Assembly (NCBI GenBank): GCA_024640255.1
Contig: JAHEFI010000005.1
Location: 19,878 to 83,877 of the forward strand
Direction of reading: 5' to 3'
Length of the DNA stretch: 64,000 nucleotides
Origin: Bacteroidota bacterium
Lineage (GTDB): Bacteria > Bacteroidota > Bacteroidia > Chitinophagales > Chitinophagaceae
Shown: positions 17,764-26,356 of the stretch, piece after piece
Position numbering within the stretch: the first letter of the stretch is position 1
Layout: each line of letters starts with the position of its first letter
Notes under the pieces: generated by a model
Told to the model about the DNA's origin: nothing
Seen by the model: the letters and a program-made list of their open reading frames with translations, nothing else
Databases searched by the model: none
Position numbers and translations under genes: made by a program

Positions 17764-19491
17764 ATGAGTCCAGAAACTACACAGAAGATTGCCACTTGGT
17801 TAAATGGAAATTACGATGAGGCTACTAAAAATGCCATCAAAGAATTACAAAATTCAAACCCTACTGAATTGGAAGAATCTTTCTATAGAAATTTAGAATT
17901 CGGGACCGGTGGATTAAGAGGCATTATGGGCGTTGGTACCAATAGAATAAATAAATATACTATTGGAATGGCTACCCAGGGTTTTGCCAATTATTTATTG
18001 AAGACTTATCCAAATGAATCTATCAGCGTTGCCATTGGCCATGATAGCAGAAATAACTCAAGATTTTTTGCAGAAACAACTGCACAGGTATTTGCAGCCA
18101 ATGGAATTATAGCACATATTTTTGAAACCTTAAGACCAACACCAGAATTAAGTTTTGCTATTAGACATTTAGGATGCAAAGCAGGGGTGGTTTGTACTGC
18201 TTCACATAATCCTAAAGAATACAATGGCTATAAAGCTTATTGGAATGACGGAGGACAATTGGTTCCCCCTCACGATAAGAATGTGATCAAAGAAGTAGAA
18301 GCTATTCAATCTGTGGATGATGTTAAATGGAATGGCGGAAATGCAAATATTCGTTTAATGGGCACTTCAATGGATGATGCTTATATTAATATGGTTAAAT
18401 CATTGAGCGTTTATCCAGAAGTTATTGCTGCTCAAAAAGATTTGAAAATTGTTTATACACCTATACATGGAACAGGTATTACTTTAGTGCCAAGAGTCTT
18501 AAGTGAATTTGGTTTTACTAATGTTACTGTAGTAGAAGAACAATCAACCCCAGATGGAAATTTCCCAACAGTGGGTTATCCAAATCCAGAAGAAAGTGAA
18601 ACCATGTCTATTGGCTTAGCAAAAGCCAAAGCATTGGATGCGGACATTTTATTAGGTACCGATCCAGATGCAGATAGAGTAGGTATTGGTGTAAAGAATC
18701 ATAAAGGAGAGTGGGTTTTAATGAATGGTAATCAAACAGCTGTTTTAGCTTTTGCCTATATGATGGAAGCTAGAAAAGCAAAAGGTATCGCAAAGCCTAA
18801 TGATATGGTGATTACTACCATTGTAACTACTGAGATGATTAATCAAGTGGCCAAACAAAATCAGGTAAGCTGTTATAATGTATTAACCGGGTTTAAATGG
18901 ATCGCTGAATTGATCAAGGAAAAAGAAGGCAAAGAAAATTATATTATTGGTGGCGAGGAAAGCTTCGGATTAATGATTGGCGATCAAATTAGAGATAAGG
19001 ATGCGGTAAGTGCAGTAGCATTGCTTTGTGAAATGGCAGCTTATGAGAAGAGTAAAGGCAGAACCTTATTTGATAAAATGATTGAATTGTATGTTCAATA
19101 TGGTTTTTATTATGAGAACTTAATTAGTCTTACTAAGAAGGGGATGAATGGACAACAAGAAATTGCTGATATGATGGAAGGATACAGAAAAAATCCACCT
19201 GCAGCTATCAATGGATCTAAAGTAGTTTCTTTATTAGATTATGAATTACAAAAAGGAACTAATTTAATTACAGGAGAAACATGGACTATTCAATTGCCCA
19301 AGAGTAATGTATTGCAATTTATTACAGAAGACGGAAGTAAAATTTCTGCAAGACCAAGTGGTACAGAACCTAAAATCAAATTTTATTTTAGCGTTAATAC
19401 TGAATTAGCGAATAAAACAAATTTTGATGCCAAGTATGCAGTGTTGGAAGGGAAAATTCAAGGGATCATTAAAAGTATGCAGCTAAACTAA
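17764..19491 (+). CDS. phospho-sugar mutase (phosphoglucomutase/phosphomannomutase, PGM2-like)
   Basis: A 575-residue alpha-D-phosphohexomutase, about the length of the long PGM2-type subgroup. The phosphoserine loop is TASHNPKEYNGYK, the Mg loop is GTDPDADRVG, the sugar loop is GGEESFG and the phosphate-binding loop is RPSGTEPKIKFY; all are intact. It likely interconverts glucose-1- and glucose-6-phosphate (possibly also mannose or ribose phosphates). A separate GlmM lies at 31934, so the roles are probably divided. pcm follows after 4 nt. Confidence 0.93.
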   Translation: MSPETTQKIATWLNGNYDEATKNAIKELQNSNPTELEESFYRNLEFGTGGLRGIMGVGTNRINKYTIGMATQGFANYLLKTYPNESISVAIGHDSRNNSRFFAETTAQVFAANGIIAHIFETLRPTPELSFAIRHLGCKAGVVCTASHNPKEYNGYKAYWNDGGQLVPPHDKNVIKEVEAIQSVDDVKWNGGNANIRLMGTSMDDAYINMVKSLSVYPEVIAAQKDLKIVYTPIHGTGITLVPRVLSEFGFTNVTVVEEQSTPDGNFPTVGYPNPEESETMSIGLAKAKALDADILLGTDPDADRVGIGVKNHKGEWVLMNGNQTAVLAFAYMMEARKAKGIAKPNDMVITTIVTTEMINQVAKQNQVSCYNVLTGFKWIAELIKEKEGKENYIIGGEESFGLMIGDQIRDKDAVSAVALLCEMAAYEKSKGRTLFDKMIELYVQYGFYYENLISLTKKGMNGQQEIADMMEGYRKNPPAAINGSKVVSLLDYELQKGTNLITGETWTIQLPKSNVLQFITEDGSKISARPSGTEPKIKFYFSVNTELANKTNFDAKYAVLEGKIQGIIKSMQLN

Positions 19492-19495
19492 TCGC

Positions 19496-20158
19496 ATGCG
19501 TAAACTAGAAGATGCTTATTTGCATAAGGGCTTAAGAAATCAATTAGTTAATTTGCTAAAAGAAAAAGGCATCACCGATACCGCGGTGTTGGATGCCATT
19601 GGATCTATTCAAAGACATTTCTTTTTAGACTCTGCTTTTGATAGAATTGCTTATGAAGACAGAGCTTTTCCCATTGCGGCAGATCAAACCATTTCACAAC
19701 CTTATACGGTTGCTTATCAAACACAATTATTGCAAATTAAGTCAGGCGATAAGGTATTGGAAATAGGCACTGGTAGTATGTATCAAACCACTGTTTTAGC
19801 GCAGATGGGGGCTAAAGTATATACTATTGAAAGACAAAAACAATTATTTGAACAAACGGCTAAATACATTTTCAAAGAAAAATATCCTGATATTTATTTT
19901 CACTTCGGTGATGGATTTGAGGGTTTGCCTACATTGGCGCCTTTTGACAAGATATTGATAACTGCTGCTGCCCCTTCCATACCACCTAAATTATGGGAAC
20001 AATTAAAAGTAGGCGGTAAAATGGTGATACCGGTAGACGAATCCAATACTACTCAAAGAATGTTGCGTTTAACTAAGAAAAAGGATGGGAAAGAAAAAAG
20101 AGAATCCTTTGATGAATTCTCTTTTGTTCCGATGTTAGAAGGTAAGACTCAGAAATAA
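19496..20158 (+). CDS. pcm: protein-L-isoaspartate O-methyltransferase
   Basis: A 220-residue SAM-dependent methyltransferase repairing isoaspartyl residues. ITDTAVLDAIGSIQRHFFL, the AADQTISQPYTVAYQTQLL block, and motif I VLEIGTGS are characteristic. Motif I reads GTGSMYQ instead of the usual GTGSGYQ, a Met replacing a Gly beside the SAM loop, which is unusual but may be tolerated. It sits 4 nt after the mutase gene and its stop directly abuts the stop of the convergent barrel gene. Confidence 0.92.
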   Translation: MRKLEDAYLHKGLRNQLVNLLKEKGITDTAVLDAIGSIQRHFFLDSAFDRIAYEDRAFPIAADQTISQPYTVAYQTQLLQIKSGDKVLEIGTGSMYQTTVLAQMGAKVYTIERQKQLFEQTAKYIFKEKYPDIYFHFGDGFEGLPTLAPFDKILITAAAPSIPPKLWEQLKVGGKMVIPVDESNTTQRMLRLTKKKDGKEKRESFDEFSFVPMLEGKTQK

Positions 20159-22750
20159 TTACTGAGGAATTTGATCCATTCCGCCTCCGCCTTCTTCTAC
20201 CTTATTATTTTTTCTTCTTAATAAGTTCATATCAAATTTACCAAAACGATAAGAGAAGTTCACTCTAAATAATTGTTGGTCTCTTACCCTTGTTTGATTT
20301 TGAATAAAGTAAACACTTTGTGAAAAGGTTTTATTCACTCTGGTTTTGAATACATCATTTACACTAAATGATAAACTAGCTGTATTACCGCCTTTTAATG
20401 CCCATTCTTTTCTAATTGCCATATCAAAATCGTATACAGGTAAGTTGTAACCCTGAGCAGTTGATTGAGGTCCACCAAATCCGCCTCCAGGTCCACCAAA
20501 TCCACCACCTCTGCTGCTACTTCCACCCGGAGGTAAAATAGTTTTAGCTTGGTATTGTCCACTAAATTGGAAACTCAATGTTTTAGTTAATTTGAAAGTG
20601 TTATTCATTTTACTAAACCAGCTTGTTAAATCATTGTTTACATTTTGACCAGGGATGGTTGCTTCAATAGCAGATTTAAATAAGTTAAAACTTAAGTTTA
20701 AATCCCACCATTTTGTTACTGAAGTTTTATTGCTTAATTCTAAACCATATACTTTAGCAGTATTGGCATTGATTGAAGAGCTAAAATAAGCACTATCTCC
20801 ATTTGGACTCGCACGGTTGATATCTCTATATACATAGTTAGTAATCAAATCTGTGCTGTATTTGTAATAGATAGTTGCCAAAAAGTTAGATCCTTTCTTA
20901 TAAGCATTGTTATAAGCAACTTCAAATGAATGAGTGAACTGCGGCTTTAAGCCAGGATTACCAATTTGAATATTTTGAGGATCACTATAATCTGGAAAAG
21001 GTAATAATTGGAAGAAGTTCGGTGGACTAATTCTTTTTGAATAGTTTAATTGAAAATCTTCTTTATCATTCTTTTTGTAATTGATAAATGCACTTGGGAA
21101 TAAGCTAATAGGGTAGCTATTCTTGAATTTTAAAGAATCTGTTCCACTGCCATTTAAGATTGCGCCATTGTATTCTCTACTTTCTGCTCTTAAGCCCAAT
21201 TGATAGCTAAACTTATCTTTTTTGAAACCTAAATTACTATAAGCAGCATATACCTTTTCGTCATAGTTATAAGGGTTACTAATGCTGTTCAATAAAACAT
21301 CATTTCTAAATTGGTCTCTTTTATTGTATTCGCTTCTGTAATTATATCTTACACCAGTCTCGAATTTCATTTCGTTTTTAAACTCTCTTACATAATCCAA
21401 GTTGTACGTATAGTTTTTATTATTACCCACACCCACACTTTTTTGGTTTAAGATAGTAGAATTAATTGTTGACCAGTTATTAGATTCAGATTCATTGTAG
21501 TTTAAGTCGGCGCTAATCTCGTGCCCTTTTTCGGCAAACAAATGCTTATAACTTAATTGACCACCTTTGTTTAAAAATTCAAAATGAGAATTATTATCCA
21601 AAGAGTAAGATCTTTTATTTCCAGAAATCAATGAGTCAATCTCTTGAGTACCTCCGTTATTAAATGCGCCTTTAACAATATTACCGTATAAAGAAAAGGT
21701 ATTTCTATTATCAGGTAAATAATCCAGTCCTGTTCTAAAGAAATTAAAACTACCATTACTAGTGCTGTTATTGATGGTCTTAACGCTAGTTGGATTTAAA
21801 GCGCCAAGAATATCTCTAGTATTTTCAGAAGTACCAATAGATTTTCTCTGATTGATATTCGCATTGGCAGAGAAATTAATTTTATTATCTCTTAAGTTGA
21901 TATCACCCCCGCCATTAAACTTGCCTCTCATGTCAAGACCTGTTCTTATGCCTCCGTTATATCCATTCTTTCTATTCTTTTTTAATACGATATTTAAGAT
22001 GCCGGCATTACCGCCAGTAGCATCGTATTTAGAAGAGGGGTTGGTGATAATTTCTACTCTATCAATAATGTCTGCAGGAATCTGATCCATTGTTAAGGTA
22101 GTAGGTCTATTATCAATTAATAAAGTAGGAGCAGCATTTCTTAAAGTAACATTGCCATCAATATCTACATTCAAGTTGGGAATATTCTTCATTACTTCCA
22201 CAGCTGTTTGACCTGTACTTGTTAAGTTCTTATCAACGTTAAATACTTTTCTATCAATTCCCATTTCGAATTGTGGTTTAGCAGTAGAGGTTACTGTTAC
22301 ACTTGCTAATTCATTAGGGTTCTCTTCTAATTTAATGTTGCCTAAATCTTTGTCCACCATGGCTAACATTTCTTGCATGTTTTGACCACCGTTCATTTTA
22401 ATATTAAAACTTACTGGCTTTTCCAATTTCTTATAACCAATGCCAGTAAAGATCAATTTAAAACTCGCACCCATAATAGGTAAATTATCAAAGCTAAAGT
22501 CTCCATTAGCTGCACTAATCATTGTTCCCACCACTACTTCAGTTGTTTTCTTTGTAGCCGGGTCAAATTTGTTGTTTTTTAATTGTATGGTAATGCCATC
22601 AATTCCTTTTTTATTGGCATCCACTACTTTACCGTAAAAATGACCCATATTCATATTTCCGCCACCTGGTCTTGCTCCTCCAGGTATTTGGGCAATACTG
22701 TTAAATTGCAATACAATTAAACAGCTTAAAATCAATAGTATATTTTTCAT
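20159..22750 (-). CDS. outer-membrane beta-barrel protein, TonB-receptor-like (OMP_b-brl_3 type)
   Basis: An 863-residue protein with a signal peptide (MKNILLILSCLIVLQFNSIAQ), a CarboxypepD_reg-like domain (about 38-135: HFYGKVVDANKKGIDGITIQL), a plug-like region (TAVEVMKNIPNLNVD, IDRVEIITNPSSKYDATGGNAGILNIVLKK), then a long barrel ending in a typical C-terminal strand region. I chose ATG 22750; a longer frame would add 59 residues that hide the signal peptide and overlap the neighbouring gene. Near the C-terminus is a Gly-rich stretch (GGGFGGPGGGFGG) that would sit in a surface loop or periplasmic turn. No SusD partner is adjacent, so it is not a classic SusCD pair. Ligand unknown. Confidence 0.88.
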   Translation of the reverse strand: MKNILLILSCLIVLQFNSIAQIPGGARPGGGNMNMGHFYGKVVDANKKGIDGITIQLKNNKFDPATKKTTEVVVGTMISAANGDFSFDNLPIMGASFKLIFTGIGYKKLEKPVSFNIKMNGGQNMQEMLAMVDKDLGNIKLEENPNELASVTVTSTAKPQFEMGIDRKVFNVDKNLTSTGQTAVEVMKNIPNLNVDIDGNVTLRNAAPTLLIDNRPTTLTMDQIPADIIDRVEIITNPSSKYDATGGNAGILNIVLKKNRKNGYNGGIRTGLDMRGKFNGGGDINLRDNKINFSANANINQRKSIGTSENTRDILGALNPTSVKTINNSTSNGSFNFFRTGLDYLPDNRNTFSLYGNIVKGAFNNGGTQEIDSLISGNKRSYSLDNNSHFEFLNKGGQLSYKHLFAEKGHEISADLNYNESESNNWSTINSTILNQKSVGVGNNKNYTYNLDYVREFKNEMKFETGVRYNYRSEYNKRDQFRNDVLLNSISNPYNYDEKVYAAYSNLGFKKDKFSYQLGLRAESREYNGAILNGSGTDSLKFKNSYPISLFPSAFINYKKNDKEDFQLNYSKRISPPNFFQLLPFPDYSDPQNIQIGNPGLKPQFTHSFEVAYNNAYKKGSNFLATIYYKYSTDLITNYVYRDINRASPNGDSAYFSSSINANTAKVYGLELSNKTSVTKWWDLNLSFNLFKSAIEATIPGQNVNNDLTSWFSKMNNTFKLTKTLSFQFSGQYQAKTILPPGGSSSRGGGFGGPGGGFGGPQSTAQGYNLPVYDFDMAIRKEWALKGGNTASLSFSVNDVFKTRVNKTFSQSVYFIQNQTRVRDQQLFRVNFSYRFGKFDMNLLRRKNNKVEEGGGGMDQIPQ

Positions 22751-22768
22751 AATTTTTTTATTCAATAG

Positions 22769-22793
22769 TTTGACTAGTATTGGTTTAACTAGT
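22769..22793. repeat. pair of direct repeats TTTRACTAGT upstream of the barrel gene
   Basis: TTTGACTAGT (22769-22778) and TTTAACTAGT (22784-22793) are 15 bp apart, each containing the palindrome ACTAGT. They lie 19-43 bp before the start of the minus-strand barrel gene, where a regulator could bind. Two copies only, so chance remains possible. Confidence 0.4.
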
Positions 22794-22887
22794 TTAATCA
22801 GGGGGCAAATATCAAGCTTCTTTTGTAACAAAGGAAGCTGTATAGTATGAGCGGCAATTAAACAGCAATAAGAAGTAACATGGAAGT

Positions 22888-23406
22888 TTAAAAAAGGTTC
22901 AAAATCAAATAAGCGACCATTCCCCAAACCAACCCAATAACAAGGGCTAATTTTCTTAGTGGAGCGGTTGCTTTAAAGGCAGAAATTTTCATTTTTTCAA
23001 TGGATTGTTCTTCCAATTGATGTATGAGATCTTTTTGCATATTTCTGGCAAAGGATTGGATTAATTCAGGAAACATATTCCTCAATTCTTCCATAAATAC
23101 ATCCTTTAGTTGTTGAATAGTTTTATCTCCAATAAACATGGAAATCATGGGTAGTTTTTCAGCCAAACGGTTACGGAAAAAATCATCTAATTTATGATCT
23201 AGGGTAGGCATTAATTGATCTAATTGACCTCTTAATTGTTCTTCCTTAATAAGCGTATTTAGGTCAAATGCTTTTAACCAACCCATTAAAGGGGACTGCC
23301 ATCCTAGAATAGGTTTTTTAGGATAAAATAGTATGGCTATCATGCCCCAGCTAATAAACCAGGCTAAGCCAGCAAATAATACCAACAAAATGATCAAATG
23401 CATCAT
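22888..23406 (-). CDS. DUF445-like membrane protein
   Basis: A 172-residue protein with one membrane helix at each end (about 3-27 and 150-170) and a long soluble, helical, charged middle. The IAILFYPKKPILGW segment resembles the start of DUF445/YheB-family proteins, where the middle forms an elongated helical domain. The copy here is much shorter than typical DUF445 proteins (around 400 residues), so it is a short relative. Function unknown. It lies between the outer-membrane barrel gene and tRNA-His, all on the minus strand; a terminator separates it from the tRNA. Confidence 0.7.
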   Translation of the reverse strand: MMHLIILLVLFAGLAWFISWGMIAILFYPKKPILGWQSPLMGWLKAFDLNTLIKEEQLRGQLDQLMPTLDHKLDDFFRNRLAEKLPMISMFIGDKTIQQLKDVFMEELRNMFPELIQSFARNMQKDLIHQLEEQSIEKMKISAFKATAPLRKLALVIGLVWGMVAYLILNLF

Positions 23407-23421
23407 AGACTCGTTTTAAAG

Positions 23422-23455
23422 AAAAAACCTATCCCAATTAAGTGATAGGTTTTTT
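23422..23455 (-). terminator. terminator after tRNA-His
   Basis: A 12-bp stem pairs AAAAAACCTATC (23422-23433) with GATAGGTTTTTT (23444-23455) around a 10-nt loop. It lies just 3' of the minus-strand tRNA and gives a U run in that direction. It could also act on the plus strand. Confidence 0.85.
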
Positions 23456-23458
23456 GGG

Positions 23459-23533
23459 GGAGAGTAATGGGTCTCGAACCCACGACCTACAGTGCCACAA
23501 ACTGTCGCTCTAACCTACTGAGCTATACCCTCC
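23459..23533 (-). tRNA. tRNA-His (anticodon GTG)
   Basis: The minus strand folds as a complete cloverleaf: acceptor GAGGGTA pairs with TACTCTC, D-arm GCTC...GAGC, anticodon stem ACAGT/ACTGT with loop TTGTGGC (anticodon GTG), and a T-arm with TTCGAGA. An extra G is encoded before position 1 and faces discriminator C73, the identity pair specific to tRNA-His. The 3' CCA is not encoded. This is the only tRNA gene I find in the window. Confidence 0.97.
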
Positions 23534-23656
23534 ATTTTGGGTCGCAAAAATACATTAAATCAGTAATCTATAAAATTAGTTGGCCATGTTTTTATAAAAT
23601 TATGGTAAAAAGATCCATATTATCCAAGATTAGCAGCTTTCAAAGGCATTTTGCGC

Positions 23657-23664
23657 TATTTTTG
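23657..23664 (+). promoter_or_regulatory. possible promoter -7 box for the tail-specific protease
   Basis: TATTTTTG fits TAnnTTTG. It lies 9 nt before ATG 23674 and 21 nt before ATG 23686; transcription starting around 23670 favours the second ATG. No clear -33 box. Confidence 0.5.
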
Positions 23665-23685
23665 AATTTCTTCATGCGAGCAATT

Positions 23686-25827
23686 ATGACATATGTAAAA
23701 CAAAATAAGTGGACATTTTTAGCCACGATTATAGTATTTGGGGGTTTATTTTTCGCTTTTAATATTGTAACTGATCAACAGGAACCTGCTTCTTTAAGAC
23801 ATAGAAAATTGGTTTCCACTATAGGACAATTATTAGAAACAGAACATTATAGTCCAAGAAAAATTGATGACGTTTTTTCTAAAGAAGTATTTGATGGATA
23901 TTTTAAAGCATTAGATCCAGATAAGACTTTGTTTCTACAATCTGATATAGATAGTTTAAGAATTTATGAGAGAAGAATAGATGACGAAATTCACGGAAGT
24001 CCTTTAAGCTTCACTGACGCAGTGGATTTAGTATATGATAGAAGAATAAAAGAAGCCAAAGATTTGTTTCTACAGTTGATAGACAAGCCATTTGATTTTA
24101 ACACCAACGATTCTATTTATTTTGATGCTGATGCGATTCCTTATGCTGCCAATAAAGCAGAAAGAGATGCTCGATGGAGAAAGCTATTAACTTATAAAGT
24201 ATTGGATAGATATGTTAATGCAGTAGAAGAAAGAGAAAAAAATAAAGGCAAGGAAAAATATATAGTAAAATCAGATTCTTTAATAGAAGTAGAATCTAGA
24301 AATGCCATTAAAAAAATTCAAGTAAAAAAGTTTGAATCTTTAGAAAGAACCTTTGGTAAAGAAAAAAGATTTGAAACATTTTTAAATACAATTACTGGCT
24401 TAATGGATCCACACACAGATTATTTTGCACCAGTTGAAAAAAGATCTTTCACTGAGCAAATGAGTGGTGTTTTTTATGGCATTGGTGCATTATTGGGACA
24501 GGATGATAATGGGGTTAAATTGGTAAACATTACTCCTGGTGGTCCGGCATGGAAATCGGGTCAATTAGTAGCGAATGATGTAATTATTAAAATTGCTCAA
24601 GGAGCGGAAGAGCCCGTGGATATTGAAGGATATGAAACAACAGAAGCGGTAAAATTAATTAGAGGAAATTTAGGTACCGAAGTAAGACTAACTGTTAGAA
24701 AGCCAGATGGTACTATCAAAGTAGTCTCATTGATAAGAGAAAAAGTAGTATTAGATGAAGGCTATGCAAGAAGTGCGGTGATTACGAAGGGTAATGATAA
24801 ATATGGCTATATCTACTTGCCTGATTTTTATGCCGATTTTGAAAGAGAAGATGGACATAGATGTTCTGAAGATGTTGCTAAAGAAATAGAAAAACTTAAA
24901 GCAGAAAATGTAAAAGGAATCACTATTGATATTAGATACAATGGAGGAGGATCTCTATATGAAGTGGTACAAATGGTAGGTTTATTTATAGAAAAAGGGC
25001 CAGTGGTACAAATTAGAGATAAAGGTGGTAAATCTCAGGTTTTATATGATGAGACTCCAGGTACTTTATATGATGGTCCATTGGTGGTAATGGTGAATGA
25101 GTTTAGTGCTTCTGCTAGTGAAATTTTTGCTGCAGCTATACAAGATTATAAAAGAGGTATTATTGTAGGAAGTAGTTCTTCTTATGGTAAAGGAACTGTT
25201 CAAAGAAATGTTTCATTTGGTAAACCTTTGGATTCTTTAGGTATTCAAACAGAGTATGGTGCTGTGAAATTAACTATCCAGAAATTTTATAGAATTAATG
25301 GTAGTTCTACACAAAGAAGAGGGGTGGCTCCAGATATTATTTTGCCTGATGAATACGAATTCTTCAAGTATAGAGAAAAGGATAATCCTAGTGCTTTAGC
25401 TTGGGATGAAATGGAAAAAGCGAAGTATCAGGTTTGGACAAAAAGTCCTTCTATTTATACTATTGCTAGTGCAGAAAATAAAAAATTATCTGCTGATACA
25501 TCCATTGCAAAGTTTAAGAAAAATGCACAGTGGATTGCTGGACAAATAGAGCGTCCATCCTATTTGAATATGGAGAAGTTTAAGTACTTCAAAAAACAAG
25601 TGCAAGACATTGTACAAGAAAACGAAAATATTTTAAAGCTAAAAGAACCTATGCAGGTTTCCCCCCTTAAAGCTGATCACGAAAAGTTTTATAACAATCC
25701 CGATAAGGCTAAGCAGGATAGATACCAAGCTTGGTTGAAACAGGTTGCTAAAGACATTCAATTAGCTCAATCAAATTCTTTATTGGGTAAATTGACCATC
25801 AATAGTAGTGTTGTAAAGAAGGGATAA
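23686..25827 (+). CDS. prc: carboxy-terminal processing peptidase (Prc/Tsp-like, S41)
   Basis: About 713 residues: an N-terminal membrane anchor (about 9-28), a helical N-terminal Prc domain, a PDZ domain (around 230-320, containing YGIGALLGQDDNGVKLVNITPGGPAWKSG), the S41 protease domain with nucleophile Ser in SASASE (474-479) and Lys502 in SYGKGT, and a C-terminal helical extension. It would trim periplasmic proteins from the C-terminus. I chose ATG 23686; ATG 23674 is also possible, while the longer frame reads back through tRNA-His and is not credible. An UpxY/NusG paralogue follows 16 nt later. Confidence 0.93.
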   Translation: MTYVKQNKWTFLATIIVFGGLFFAFNIVTDQQEPASLRHRKLVSTIGQLLETEHYSPRKIDDVFSKEVFDGYFKALDPDKTLFLQSDIDSLRIYERRIDDEIHGSPLSFTDAVDLVYDRRIKEAKDLFLQLIDKPFDFNTNDSIYFDADAIPYAANKAERDARWRKLLTYKVLDRYVNAVEEREKNKGKEKYIVKSDSLIEVESRNAIKKIQVKKFESLERTFGKEKRFETFLNTITGLMDPHTDYFAPVEKRSFTEQMSGVFYGIGALLGQDDNGVKLVNITPGGPAWKSGQLVANDVIIKIAQGAEEPVDIEGYETTEAVKLIRGNLGTEVRLTVRKPDGTIKVVSLIREKVVLDEGYARSAVITKGNDKYGYIYLPDFYADFEREDGHRCSEDVAKEIEKLKAENVKGITIDIRYNGGGSLYEVVQMVGLFIEKGPVVQIRDKGGKSQVLYDETPGTLYDGPLVVMVNEFSASASEIFAAAIQDYKRGIIVGSSSSYGKGTVQRNVSFGKPLDSLGIQTEYGAVKLTIQKFYRINGSSTQRRGVAPDIILPDEYEFFKYREKDNPSALAWDEMEKAKYQVWTKSPSIYTIASAENKKLSADTSIAKFKKNAQWIAGQIERPSYLNMEKFKYFKKQVQDIVQENENILKLKEPMQVSPLKADHEKFYNNPDKAKQDRYQAWLKQVAKDIQLAQSNSLLGKLTINSSVVKKG

Positions 25828-25843
25828 CTTTAAAAACGCAACA

Positions 25844-26356
25844 ATGGCAGTACAGGAGAATGAAAAACTTTGGCATGTAATTTATACAAAGTCAAAGTGG
25901 GAGAAAAAGGTAGATAGTCTTTTATTACAAAGAGGATACGAAAGCTGGTGTCCAGTGCAGAAAAAAGAAAGACAATGGTCTGACAGAAAGAAGATTATCG
26001 AAGAGCCTCTATTTAGATCTTATGTTTTTGTAAAAGCCGCAAAAGAAGATAGAAATCAAATTTTATCTGTCAATGGGGTGGTAAACTTTTTATACTTTGA
26101 AAAAAAGCCGGCCATCATTAGAGACAAGGAAATTGAAACCATTAAAAAATACTTAGGCGAATCTTATCAAAGCATTCAAGTGGTTGATATGACCAATATT
26201 CCTCCTCAAACCAGGGTAGCCATCAATAATGGTCTATTTATGGGTCAAAAAGGAGAGGTTATAAAATCAGGCAAGAAGAATGTGTTTGTTAGACTTGAAA
26301 GCATCAATATGATGATGATTGTAGAATTCAAAGTTGAAGAAATCTCCGTTATCTAA
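25844..26356 (+). CDS. NusG paralogue, UpxY-type transcription antiterminator
   Basis: A 170-residue protein with an N-terminal NGN domain (LWHVIYTKSKWEKKVDSLLLQRGYESWCPVQKKERQWSDRKK split over about 9-50, FRSYVFVKA near 57-65) and a C-terminal KOW domain (about 120-168, NGLFMGQKGEVIKSGKKNVFV). This is the UpxY/LoaP/RfaH style of specialised NusG, which in Bacteroidota usually heads capsule or exopolysaccharide operons. Here it follows a protease and is convergent with mtaB, overlapping its stop by 4 nt, so no target operon lies directly downstream. The housekeeping nusG would be in the secE-rpl region, not here. Confidence 0.87.
   Translation: MAVQENEKLWHVIYTKSKWEKKVDSLLLQRGYESWCPVQKKERQWSDRKKIIEEPLFRSYVFVKAAKEDRNQILSVNGVVNFLYFEKKPAIIRDKEIETIKKYLGESYQSIQVVDMTNIPPQTRVAINNGLFMGQKGEVIKSGKKNVFVRLESINMMMIVEFKVEEISVI

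Noticed and set aside
22751..22927. An N-terminal extension of the outer-membrane barrel protein.
   Set aside because: It would hide a clear signal peptide at 22750 and overlap the end of the DUF445-like gene.
23467..23685. A long N-terminal extension of the tail-specific protease reading back through tRNA-His.
   Set aside because: It runs antisense through a complete tRNA gene and a promoter-like box; the membrane anchor starts properly at 23674 or 23686.
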